This document shows, piece by piece, positions 40,861-51,223 of a DNA stretch of 64,000 nt. The notes under the pieces are model-generated. The model was given only the letters and a program-made list of their open reading frames with translations. It did no database searches and had not been told where the DNA came from. A program made the translations under genes and the position numbers. Source of the stretch: Gracilariopsis chorda (Eukaryota > Rhodophyta > Florideophyceae > Gracilariales > Gracilariaceae); assembly GCA_003194525.1 (NCBI GenBank), contig NBIV01000039.1:62001-126000 (forward strand). The letters are read 5' to 3'. Positions within the stretch are counted from its first letter, which is position 1. Every line of letters begins with the position of its first letter.

Positions 40861-43423
40861 GTGGAGCAACCAGAGTGATCAGTTCAAATGAGCCAGTGCG
40901 TAAAATATCGCAGACGTGTTGAGGAAGAAGAGTGTGTTGATTCCAGGATCAAAGAATCGGATAAGCCTGAACTTGCAAGATCGGGTGGGTATAGTGGAAG
41001 AACCCGACCTTAGTAGTGACCAAAAAGCGAGAGTGGGATGCTTTTCAGGTAACGAAGCCACCGTCGTCTAAAGAGCAAGAGCAACAGATATAAACTTGTT
41101 TGGAAACAGCTGCAAATTACGAGAGAACGACGATGACTTGAGGAGACCAAGGGTAGCGATTCCTTCGTTTCGAGTCCATCCTTTATAGTACTCATCACGT
41201 TCATGGTGGATCGATGCGGGCTTCATCTCTCCTTCAATTTAGATGAAGGGGAGCCGTGCCATTTAATTGAAGTACCACGCATGTCGGTGGCCGTGATTGG
41301 AGTCTAGCCGAAGATTACTGGACCAAACCGTGACATCGAAGGAGTAGTTTCCTCCCGCTGGTTGTCACTCTTTGTTGTTAAGTAGTCTTCACGGAATTGG
41401 ATACCAGATTTTCCTTAAAGACTTTTGCAGTCGTACTGACACCAGCTGGTTTGGGTTGACGTGAATATGCAGGGATCCACAAATTTGGCGTCAGCTCTAC
41501 TTACTATTCATCACTTGAGTGTTAAATTGAAATAGATTCCGGCATCTGCGTGTCAAATTACTAAACAGAAATTGAACAGTTCAAACAATAATGCGTGGTA
41601 CCTGGCTCCCGTTCCAGTGCTTCATCGGCAGATGTGCTATCGGCGTATTGATCTTTAGGTTTGCATATTACGTGCCTGGTACTTCGAATTATTGTACTTG
41701 TCTCGAATTACTACTCAACACATTCATATTGTAAGTTGCTATAGCGTTCAGCACAGCTATGACTAGAAACTTCAAATTAGAAAACAAGCTAAGGCCCAGC
41801 TCTGGGCGGGGGTTTTGTAATTTGTTTCTTAGAAGTAATTTTGCTGCTGCTGAACGTGACTGATTTAGTGCTTGGTGGTTTGGAGTCCAAACATTGAACA
41901 CATCACAAAGACACTCCATTTGAAAGTGCGTGGCGATCATCTCCACAAGCATTCAATGGTAACACGCAGATTTCTAGAATCATGTAGAGGAGGGATGTAG
42001 ACTAACTTCAGATTAGATTGCGTGTGACCTTCAAATTGCGATGTTCTGTCGAAAGCAACAAAGTGCAAGGATACGGGTACTAGATCGTGAAGAAAAGGAG
42101 ATCAGAGAATTTGCATACAAGTTGCAACGATTATTCGCTTCTTGAACAGGCCCGAAACATGACAGAGATCGTTTGCTACGTGATAAAGTGCTGCATTTGC
42201 TCTTCTTCTTGTGGGCATACACACCACCATACTGCAAAAGCGGAGGATAGGGAAGAGCAGCGCCGCAGAATACCACGTGAGCTCATGAACAGTTATGACG
42301 CAAACAAGCTCGGCATTGTGTGCCGATCACCCTACATCAATCCTCATATGCTTCTAGGAAGACGCCCTCTTTTTTCCGACATGAGTAATCACGCCTCTAA
42401 GCATTCAGTTCTGTAGCACCAAGTTAGGCGAATGGATAAAAAGAACATATTGATATTGCGAGCAACGAAAAAAAGTGTCCTGGAATGCAGATGTCGCTAT
42501 GCTCGGTCTATCTTTTGAGCTACTACATGTTTCATTATCATCGGTTTGAGATACCCCTACCACAAGTGAGTGTTAATAATTGGGACTAGAAGAACGTTCC
42601 TCTTGTTTGACTGAGTGGAAAGAATACCCAGCTACTCTAACACGTACAGTAACAGCTCTATGACAGTTATGCAAGAGCTCCTACGCATATATGTGTGTGG
42701 TTATGGGCAAGTGCCTCTAATTCCAAGGCAACGGTATTCGCTTTCTACAAGAAGAATGCTAATTATCTATTCGGCGGCTAAATTCCCCTAATAGACCAAA
42801 TCGCATCTCCATTTGGCTTTCTCAACCGGCGTAACTTTATACTGTTTTATAGCCTTTTCGGAAGGTCGGCACACCTCGACGGGCGGAACTGCATGTGTCC
42901 TGAGCGGGACTGGCTAGTAGACTACCTTGCAGTGGTCCCTCCCCACAGCGGTATCCAACGCAAAGCGATTTAGCATCATGATTCCAGATAGGCTACGACA
43001 ACTTTGACGCCCCCTACGCATATGCTTACGTGACGATCTACGAGATCGTGGTGATTTCTGTATGGGTGTAGCTTCTTTTCCTTCGTTGCTCTTCCCAAGT
43101 TAACACTTTTACACACAATGCAATTTTCCTTTTCATTCCCTTTCGTCTTTATTGCTCTATTCCTGACTATTTAACGCGGTCTGACTCGGATTCAGTGAAG
43201 TTTCTTCACCGCATACGTTTCGATTCTAGCGAGCTCGTTCCCAACTGCTGCAAATAAAACATGACGCCTCTGGTAGGGATTCTTGTCTTAAGCAAGGAAG
43301 ACGAAGAGAGCCTCCAACAATCAGGTTTCAAACGTTCTAGTTTTGAAAACAAGGAGATCATAGTGTGACTGTTGGTGCTGGAGTAGAAACATGCCTTGAA
43401 AGGGACAAAGCAAAGCAAAGGTC
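40861..43423. other. Gene-free region
   Basis: About 2.6 kb; open frames up to 110 codons without ATG context or domains. TATAAAG on the minus strand near 41183-41190 could serve the 655-aa gene. Confidence 0.4.
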
Positions 43424-43825
43424 TTAAAGTGGAAGCGACGCTACTCCAAAGGATCTCAGGCATCGATTCGCCCTGTGGAGATCAGAGTAGAGTCTGCGAG
43501 TATCAATAGACCTAGAACGTCCTTTTCTGTACGGAGCGCAGTATCCTCTCAAACTCGACGGTGATCTTGATATGAATCTGAAACAAAGCGAAATAAGTTG
43601 ATCAGAACGGCTTCGCGTGATGAATGTGTACCGATGATAGCAACCACAGTTGGCAATCCGACGCATATTGTCAATACTGCAGAAGCCAACGAAGCGATCG
43701 GTGGGCTTGATGGCCGCTTGATGCGCTTCTTTCTCAATAGTGGTTTCAAGGGCCGCCCCTTGAGAAGTACTCAAAATGAAGAAGAGAGTGACGAATGCAA
43801 GAGTTAAGTTTCGCAAGAAAGCCAT
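43424..43825 (-). CDS. Small secreted cysteine-containing protein
   Basis: 133 aa from the ATG at 43825. The start has a textbook signal peptide: MAFLRN then a Leu/Phe/Val core and a cleavage-like STSQG-A near residue 23. The mature part is about 110 aa, basic, with six or so cysteines (GFCS, ANCGCY, GYCAP, NRCLRS). A possible 54-bp intron (donor CG|GTACAC, acceptor TTTCAG) lies inside; it is in frame, so removal would drop 18 residues. A TATA box and a CRE palindrome lie about 110 bp upstream, which supports a real gene. No family recognised; a secreted or cell-wall peptide is inferred. Confidence 0.6.
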   Translation of the reverse strand: MAFLRNLTLAFVTLFFILSTSQGAALETTIEKEAHQAAIKPTDRFVGFCSIDNMRRIANCGCYHRYTFITRSRSDQLISLCFRFISRSPSSLRGYCAPYRKGRSRSIDTRRLYSDLHRANRCLRSFGVASLPL

Positions 43826-43932
43826 GATGGTTTGTGTGTTTCGTATTGTCGTGTGAAGTATCGGGAGGGCGTTTGGTTCGGTGCTGTTGGGAAGCAAGTA
43901 CGTGCGAAGTGAAGTGAAGGGCAAAGGAGAGG

Positions 43933-43950
43933 CTTTTATACATGACGTCA
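43933..43950 (-). promoter_or_regulatory. CRE palindrome and TATA box of the secreted-protein gene
   Basis: On the minus strand TGACGTCA (43950-43943) is followed two bases later by TATAAAAG (43940-43933), 108 bp before the ATG. Confidence 0.65.
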
Positions 43951-44720
43951 TCCATCAGGTTATGTTTCCCAACTACACATGTTGCAATGTGACGTGTGAG
44001 CGATAGTTTCGACGTCGATTCCACAGGACATTCAAATGCAACGCTGGTGAAAGGAGAAAACATAACGCTAAACCCATGCTTCTGTGGGCGCTTAGATCCT
44101 GTGCCTGCAACAGTTCCCAACAAGTTGCTCTTCTTCGCTTTGCAACGATTGCCGTGGCATAACAAGTCATGTTCTGCGCAAAATATGAAATGAGAGACAT
44201 GCAACCTTCGGCATTTGGTACAGCAAGGTAGATACTGCTAGATGTAACCTTGACCTTGCTGGTCCATACCGAATGCTGGCATTTCGAGTATCCTCATAAC
44301 CAAAATATTATTGGTCAATGTTCATGCCATAGCCGATGAATTTGTAATCTTACCGCAATGCACCACACAGATACACCAGGACGCACGATCTGCGCCTCCG
44401 GTACCAAAGCTACAGGTGAACACTGTGATTAGTGTTCGTGCGCTAATAGTGTAGACACGGTATCATAATGTACCAAAAGGTGGGTCACTTTCAAAGATTT
44501 AAAAAGAATATATAGAGAAAGTGTACTTTATACCTCAAAACTTCTTCTATAAGCCCTTGAATGGTTCTCCTCACGTCGCATCTGCTCAAAACACCGAATA
44601 AGGACTCCATAAGTCTCCTTCACGGCGCAATAGTTAGCAAATTCAGTATCCTCAAGGAACCTAATAATGCACAAATAACGGGTCAAATGCGCCGTGGCAT
44701 CGCGTCCTTAAAAACCAATT

Positions 44721-46452
44721 TCAATGGAAATCCGAGGTAACCGCACCACCAGAACGTGCACGTAGCATGGCAGTGCTACGGCGCACTGAACTTTTTGCTG
44801 CTAGAATCCTGGCTCGTTTACCGCGGAGTGCAAGCCAGGCAAGATGCGCTTGCTTTTCTACCTCAGTTTGAACACGCCTTCTCTGCTTCTCAGCCAGCTT
44901 TCGCTGCCTTGCCAAACAATTTGCCTCCACCTGTGACGCTCTCTCTTTTTTCTATTTTTCGGCTTTTCAGCGCTCCTACTCGCGCTCTCGTAACTCTGTA
45001 AGTACTCTATATTCTGTGAATAATAACCCAGTAGTTGTATTCAGGGTCCCGTTCACTAACCCGTCCCTATTACTACGCAACAAATTGACAGAAGCAGAAA
45101 ATGACTGAACCAGATCGTGATAGGTCTTAATTGCCGCTGACTGAGACTCTGCTCCCTCCAGATTAGTAGTGTCCGTATCTTTGATAACGTTAGCGTTAGT
45201 GCCTCCGGTTTGGTTTACTCAGAGTCCGCATGCTTGAAACCCACACTTTATGTTTTGAACGTTTACAAATTGGTTTTAAGCATTTTTAAGAAGCTCGCAT
45301 ATGGTGTAGACGTCATTTTTAGTCTCATCTTTCACAAAAATAGTGCGTTTGTTTAGCTCGTTTCGAAACGAAGTCTTGTATGGAGAGAAAACCGAAAAGT
45401 CAAGAGGGTGCGTACGGTGGCTTGTATGTGCTGGTAATCCGACAACGACGATGTTTTTGTCCTGGAAAAGTTGCAGAAATTTGTAAGAACAATGCGCCCC
45501 CTATCCATCCAATGCCAGAATGATATTCCGATACCTCTTCCACAGAAGTGAAGTTTCTTTCACAAACATTTCACCCCAGTGGTAGAATATATCGGTGTCT
45601 ACTCCAGCCTTTTCTCTATACACACAATAGGCAGTGGGAGGCAGAAACGTAGAAGGTGTTTCTCTGGTTCCGTCGTGTTTCTTCCTGTACTTGGCTTGCT
45701 TTCCTGGTAACACAGCAAGTGGACTCCATGCTCTGCCATGTGCAGAGACTACCGGAATCATAGTGACGTGTTGAGCGTTCGCTACCCAGTTCAGCTCAAC
45801 GGAATTGCTTCGTTCTTTTGCATCAAATACTGCTTTTGCGCGGGATCGGGATGCAGTACTCGTTGAAAAACCACTTTCCTCGATATTGAAAACCTGTTCC
45901 GGTTTGGTTATCTTGTACTATTTGAACACCTGGTTTAGACTGGCAAAGTTTTTTGCGAGGTTGTTTGGCGACATAGCGAGCTGACGGGGTTTTTTCAGTT
46001 GGGACCTGCGCTTGAGAGAGAGGTCTGGATGTCGCCGTATGAAATTCCGAACGAAACCATCACCTGGTCTGTCGTTTCTGAACGGCAATTTTGTTTTACG
46101 TTGCTGTGGCAGCGAGCGGACATAATGTTGCACCTTGGTGCAACATTATGTCCGCTCGCAAGTCCTTCAAACAATTTCGAGAGAGAGCCGTACCACGGTG
46201 CGAGAAGGAGAGCACCGACGCCTTGATAAGTTGTTCTTCTTCACTTGTGAAGATTGTTTTGCGGCCTCTGCCTCGTGTCGGCGTGTTGTGATTCTTGCGC
46301 TGGGTCAAACGCTGCAAAGAGGAATACGGGAGATTGTGAGCCAGAGCGCATTTTCGGATGGAGATGGAGGAGCTACGAAGGTTGGAGAGAGCTTTGGCGT
46401 AGTTTTGGCGGTCAGCGCGTTGTTTTGGGACGGTGATGCGCTTTTTCGGCAT
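44721..46452 (-). pseudogene. Pogo/Tigger-like DDE transposase, multiply broken
   Basis: The N-terminus (ATG 46452) has a Psq-type helix-turn-helix: SISIRKCALAHNLPYSSLQR, then EEEQLIKASVLSFSHRGTALSR. Downstream in another frame is the CENP-B/Tc5-type segment FVRNFIRRHPDLSLKRRSQLKK. Later comes the DDE core: NIILALDG, a TAG stop near 45495, then a frame with GLPAHTSHRTHPLDFSVF, the usual DDE_1 wording. A basic C-terminal tail (ARQRKLAEKQRRR...) ends near 44721. At least one stop and two frame changes, one exactly at a 48-bp hairpin (46112-46159), make it inactive. Reconstruction was not attempted. Confidence 0.75.
46112..46159. repeat. Perfect 23-bp inverted repeat with 2-nt loop
   Basis: Left arm 46112-46134, loop TT, right arm 46137-46159; the arms are exact complements (GCGAGCGGACATAATGTTG start on the left). 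It interrupts the transposase frame between its two DNA-binding modules. Confidence 0.95.
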
Positions 46453-46735
46453 GACGGCTACTGATGAATGAAATACTCAAATCCTTGAAACTGGGTTCGT
46501 CTTCAGTGGTGTTAGGGAGCAGAACAACACCCTAGAGACACGAGATGTCGTCATTCAATAGAGAAAAGCGCGCCGAATCTCATTGAGTCTTCAGATTTGA
46601 ATTCAAATGAGCCGTTTTGGAGCTGAAGTAGTTCGAAGAGCCGGAGATAGGTTCAGCTTTGGAAATGTGGGTAAATTTAATCGTTAAACCGACCCATATT
46701 TGTCCACTGACCCATGTTTGGTGTACCCGATGATA

Positions 46736-47418
46736 ATTAGTGTGGTCCACACTAATTTGCGTGCAAAGAGCGAGTGTATTGACGCAAATAGTCTGGATAT
46801 GGAACCCATTCGTCTGTCTTTGCGCGCCAAATTCGTAAACAAAGCTCTCACGACCGTCCTGGATCAGTAATGTATCGCCTGGGCCTTCAGATAAGCATTT
46901 TCTCAGACTTCCACTTTCCCAGCCCCATGTCTCTTTGTGCCTCCCCTCCTATCATTTCATTTGTTTGCATGGGATCCAGAGCGGCGACAAAAATAACTTC
47001 AAACACAGAAAACTCGACATCACACTCAACAAGCACAGCTCCTTCACTAAAGTCCCCTACATCCACAGACACAGGGCTCACTACCACGGGCTCAAAACAG
47101 AAGTGATTACCGCATAATGTCCTGATTAACCCCAACAAATCCTTAATCGCACAAAGGATAATCGATGAATCATCATCGAGCGGAGAACTCCATATTACAG
47201 CTCGTACGGTTCAAAACTTTTCGCAGTTCTTTCAGGGAAACTAAAAAGTCAACAAACAGCTCGCAAGTCGGTACTGGAACAATCGTAATGTTTTGAAAGT
47301 GGCTCATGACAGGACGTCAAAAACAAGCCGTTACACGTTCATCAAGCATATAAAATCAGAATTCAAGCGACATTACTGCAAAACAGAGAAAGTTCGAGGA
47401 CGTTAGATCACTGCCTGG
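46736..47418. other. Probable degraded 5' part of DDE transposon B
   Basis: No intact gene. A plus-strand frame near 47340-47400 (HIKSEFKRHYCKTEKVRG, stop, ITAWVSELK) leads into the transposase below, so the element begins somewhere in here; its terminus was not found. Confidence 0.35.
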
Positions 47419-48018
47419 GTGTCAGAATTAAAACAGGATGTTGTGGAAGAGTTTAATCGTATGCGCAAGGCGGGCGTAAAGTTTAATGCCTGGATTCTCC
47501 GCAAGCTCACACTTGCACTCATGTCAAAGAAGAGCGAAGGTGCATATCACTCGAATATGATACACCCCAGAAGTGGAAATAATATAAGGGACTATGTATC
47601 GCATCGGTGGGTACAGACTTTCATGGAGGTTTCACGTATTGTAAATCGTTCAAAATGTGGTAAACTCATGGTGTCGCCCACGAAACAGGCACAGATAGAA
47701 AAAGAGGTTGCTTATCATCTGGGAGAGTGAGCAAGAGATTTTCAGTCTAGTCGCTTGCAGGAAGAGAATGTCTTCAATGCTGATGAGCCACACTTCTGCG
47801 TCAAAATGGACAGTCACAAAACTTTGGCGCTGGTTGGTGACACAAACGTCCGCTACGCTGACGTTGTTTCTAAGGATGATAAAATGACGATGATGGTACT
47901 TATTTAAGGTGGGCCACATGCAACGTTAGAAATTCTGTTGCTTATCTTCAAGAACACTGATAAGAGCCCCCCGATTCGAGGACTTGCTGATGATTTTCCC
48001 GGCGTTTTGTATCGGACG
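47419..48018 (+). pseudogene. DDE transposase B, 5' part (split by an LTR element)
   Basis: Plus-strand reading gives an N-terminal DNA-binding part (VSELKQDVVEEFNRMRKAGV), a TGA at 47728-47730, then VFNADEPHFCVKMD, DTNVRYADVVSKDDKMTMMV, a stop, and GLADDFPGVLYRT. This is the DDE_1-type core with its first catalytic Asp. The frame stops at 48018, exactly the LTR element's target site, and resumes after the right LTR with GPKAWMHKR. Multiple stops, inactive. Confidence 0.75.
48014..48018 (+). repeat. Target-site duplication GGACG, left
   Basis: Five bases directly before the left LTR, repeated at 60246-60250 directly after the right LTR. Confidence 0.92.
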
Positions 48019-48886
48019 TGTAGAGCAACGCCCTTCTGGGGACTTAACGAAGAATGCTCATTATATGCTGTTGATCCCCCTTGGGTTAGTGCTGCTCACT
48101 ATATGAGTTTTCCCTAGGAAGTGGTGTGTCAGGACGGCTCCTGAATGGGGATTGCATCTCGATGGGTTGGTTAAGACTAGCCCTGAATGGGTGTAACGCG
48201 TGGTACGCGTGGGAATTTTTGGCTCCGATTTCGGAATTTTATTACTTAGTTTTTACTTTGGCCCTGACACTAGTATCTCCACGTGTATGGTCTTCAGAAG
48301 GTGTGCACTAAGGTATTAAACTATTTCAGGTAGTTCTAGTGATCCCTACTTAGGGGCGAGTGACCTCGCGGGCGCGAGTCCAAAGTAAACTCAACCAAGT
48401 GTGGCTCTAACTACAATTGCCCTCGTCGGGTTACGACTCCTCGCAGAGAGTATCCACGAGTGGATTCCAATTATTTATCCCCTTGGGAACGCTCAGTTCA
48501 TCTGTATCACACCGCCCGTGGGGCTTCTAACCATATTGGTATTATTGTTTGTGTATCCTTTCGAGGACAGATTTCCGACCCTGTATAGGGCTATTTCTTC
48601 TTGTTTTCCCCTGGTTTCTTCGGGTCTGCTGCCTGCGTGTGCACGACCCTCTTCACCGTTTTCTGGTTACTCTTTCCGCTTTCGGACTCTTTACAGTGGA
48701 CACACCGAATCCGGTACCGAACCCAAATCCCGAACGACAACCTCTGTAGGTTATTCCTGAAGTCCCCTGGGAGTTACGCCCCAACATTGGGTGGAACAGA
48801 GGGCTCTGCTCGACTGTCTACCTCTCGCGAGGACAAGGCTTCGAACATCTTGAGGTGCACTTCCCGCCACTGGGTTTTGCTCTACA
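48019..48886 (+). repeat. Left LTR
   Basis: 868 bp, begins TGTAGAGCAACG and ends GCTCTACA. Compared with the right LTR, about eight substitutions and a 10-bp indel occur in the first 200 bases, so the insertion is not recent. Confidence 0.95.
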
Positions 48887-48888
48887 AG

Positions 48889-48902
48889 TGGTCTCCCGAC
48901 CT
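48889..48902 (+). other. Candidate primer binding site
   Basis: TGGTCTCCCGACC begins two bases after the left LTR; TGG would pair with a tRNA CCA end. The priming tRNA was not identified. Confidence 0.55.
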
Positions 48903-49137
48903 AGAAAACCGGTCTCGGGATCTTCTACTTGGTTCCGTCCCCGGATTCTCTTACACCTGTACCCATCTTTGGGAAGAACTCGAGGAGTTTTGGGTATCGT
49001 GGAGTTTCACTGCTGTGAATTGTATTGGTTGTACCTGTGTCCTGGTTTCTGAAGGCTTTTGCTTTGTTTGCCCGTTTTCCGGAAGTCTTTTGGTCGACTT
49101 TGTCGTTTTCCCGAACAGGAGGTGATCTACTGCAGCA

Positions 49138-51167
49138 TGATGCCGCCTGCTCCCAGTTCGATGAATGGATCTAACCGCCCTGCCGAGCCGGCTCCGCCAG
49201 CCAGGCCAAGGTCAAGGATATCAGTACCCTAGGATCGGGAAGATAACGATATCGATCCGGACAGTCGGAAAGCACCCTCGGTTGCATCAGCACCTCAGGA
49301 GGTTATTACTGTTGATCAACCACCCGTGGTGGAAACGCCGTCTGCAGTTAACCGTATGCGGTTTGAAGTAACTGAAATCCATCGTTTGGAGTCCCGCATG
49401 GACATCGCGAATGCCCCCCACGTGGAGCTCTTAAAGGATGTTACCGAACTTCGGCGTAAAGTAGAAGACGCCCAAGTGAGGGATGTTTCAGGTGAAATTC
49501 GTATCCTGAGACAGGACGTGAACTCCATTATGGAAAGTCTTGGTACCCCTGGGGTATTTATCCAGGAGTGTCGCTCCTTTGTGGAGGAATCCCGCAATAG
49601 ATCGCGCCGTTTACAAGCACGATTGGACTCCTTGGAGGCAATAATCCTAATGGAGGAAGCGGTTGACGCCAAGAAGGAAGAATCCGACGTTTCCGAAGAC
49701 TCGGTGCACCGCTCCGTTAAAAGGAATCACCGCAAGCCCAGAAGGGAAGTTCACCTCCAAGAGGATTCATCGGACTCTGGTTCGAATCACTCGTCGTCGA
49801 GTTCGTCTTCCGGTTCTTCGAATTCAGAGGATGGACATCATCGGTCCCGTGCTTCACGGTCCAAGGCGACTTACACCTCTGAAGGGCCCATCCGCCCACG
49901 CGGGAAAGGTAGGAAGCACCTCGGATTGAGGGAATTGAAGCTGACGAATCCGCTTTATCGGAAGCTACTGTCGTACCTTTATTATCGGTTGAATAATCCT
50001 TCGGGAGATCGTTCATCCCATGGAACGGGTAAAGTCAAGGACTACATCAATAGGATGGGTATTACCCTACAGAAGAGGGAATTCTCAAAAGAGGACCCAA
50101 TTCTGGTGCTTGACTTCCTTGCCCGGTTCGTCCAGGAGTTAGATATCCTCGGTATGAGTGAAGCCCAGGCATATCTTGCCTTAGCCTATTTCTTAACGGG
50201 AATGGCAGAGGATCAATTTAACTCCGTCCGCGGAACTTCTCAAGCCTCGGAAGGAGGAGTTACATGTTGGCCCAAAGCGGTGCAGTACCTCTTAAGGTCA
50301 TACGCAACTAATAATGCGATTCAGGACGCCGTCCTTGCTCTGCGTGACACCCAGCAGAAGCCAACGGAAATTGAAACGGTTTACTCAACTCGCTTGAATA
50401 AGGCGTTTCACAGATGTGGAAATGTATAATTCGCTCAGGAGAGATTTACCATGTTCGTGGATGGTTTAGACCCCTCGATAAGGGCAATGGTTGCCCGACG
50501 TCGGGAGGATAAGAGAGGGATCACCTATCTGGAGTTAGTTCAGTACGCCCAGACAGAGGGGGATACCCGGCGTGCAAGGCGACGCTCCAAGTCTCGGCTG
50601 AGAGCGTTCCTCGCTGAAGGGTCTGATTCTTCATTGTCTTTGTTGCAAGGAAACTTCACCCGCTCGGGGAATGATAACATCCATTTTCTTGGAAGTAACC
50701 CGAGTTTGGTGCTCACTTCTGACTTGCCGTCTACATCGGTCCCGACCACGGAGGAAAACCCCACTTTTTATGTTCAGGGAAACCGCGTACCTGCAGCACC
50801 GCTCGCATATGCGAATAACACCTCTCGGTTCTCTCTCCCCGGATGGAAAGATACAACACCAAGTCGCGTGGACAACCGTCCACCAGAGGATCCAGCAGCG
50901 CTGATTTGCTTTTTGTGTTACCTCCCAGGTCATAAGGCACCAGACTGCACATTCCTGCTCCGGGAGGGTTCTCGAATTATCGCCCAGTACGAGGCTCTAA
51001 CCCCTGAACAAAAGGGACGTGTTCCAAGTAGATCCTATGACGAACAGAAGCTCCTGAGGGCTTACCTTGGTTCTAAGGTTCAGAAACCCGCACCCGCGAT
51101 TGGGGAACAACCAGTTTCCCACGAAGTGGTAGTACCGCCACCGGCGGAGCCTGCTTTGAAAAACTAA
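49138..51167 (+). pseudogene. gag: gag of the chromovirus, with a frame change and a stop
   Basis: Likely start MMPPAPSSMN at 49138, followed by a frame change near 49230 into a long frame (EDNDIDPDSRKAPS...). Features: helical N-terminal part, an acidic and Ser-rich stretch (about 49740-49850), a capsid-like region (YLALAYFLTGMAEDQF, YSTRLNKAFHRCGN). A TAA at 50427-50429 interrupts the same frame, which continues with ERFTMFVDGLDPSIRAMV. A CCHC zinc knuckle, CFLCYLPGHKAPDC, lies near 50907-50948. It ends at TAA 51165-51167 immediately after a slippery-like heptamer. It packages element RNA in the family; inactive as written. Confidence 0.85.
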
Positions 51168-51223
51168 ACTTGGGATTCTCCCCTACGGGAGGGGCGTCTT
51201 CTGAGCCGAGGTTGAAGACGCCC
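51158..51223 (+). promoter_or_regulatory. Candidate -1 ribosomal frameshift signal between gag and pol
   Basis: The heptamer G AAA AAC sits directly before the gag TAA (51158-51164), and pol lies in the -1 frame. Downstream are two abutting hairpins: CTCCC/GGGAG with loop CTAC (51178-51191), then a perfect 10-bp stem GGGCGTCTTC/GAAGACGCCC with a 12-nt loop (51192-51223). Confidence 0.6.

Larger units (their letters stand above)
44471..46735 (-). mobile_element. Decayed pogo/Tigger-like DDE transposon A
   Basis: Limits are tentative. Left edge: ATCAT-xxxGTACCAAAAGGTGGGTCA-type sequence near 44465-44492. Right edge: complement near 46700-46735, with matching blocks ATCAT, GTAC, CCAAA and TGGGTCA, looking like diverged inverted termini. 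It encloses a broken minus-strand transposase. No clear target duplication was found. Confidence 0.5.

Noticed and set aside
42087..42416. 109-codon plus-strand frame
   Set aside because: Random-looking composition, no ATG promoter context or domain.
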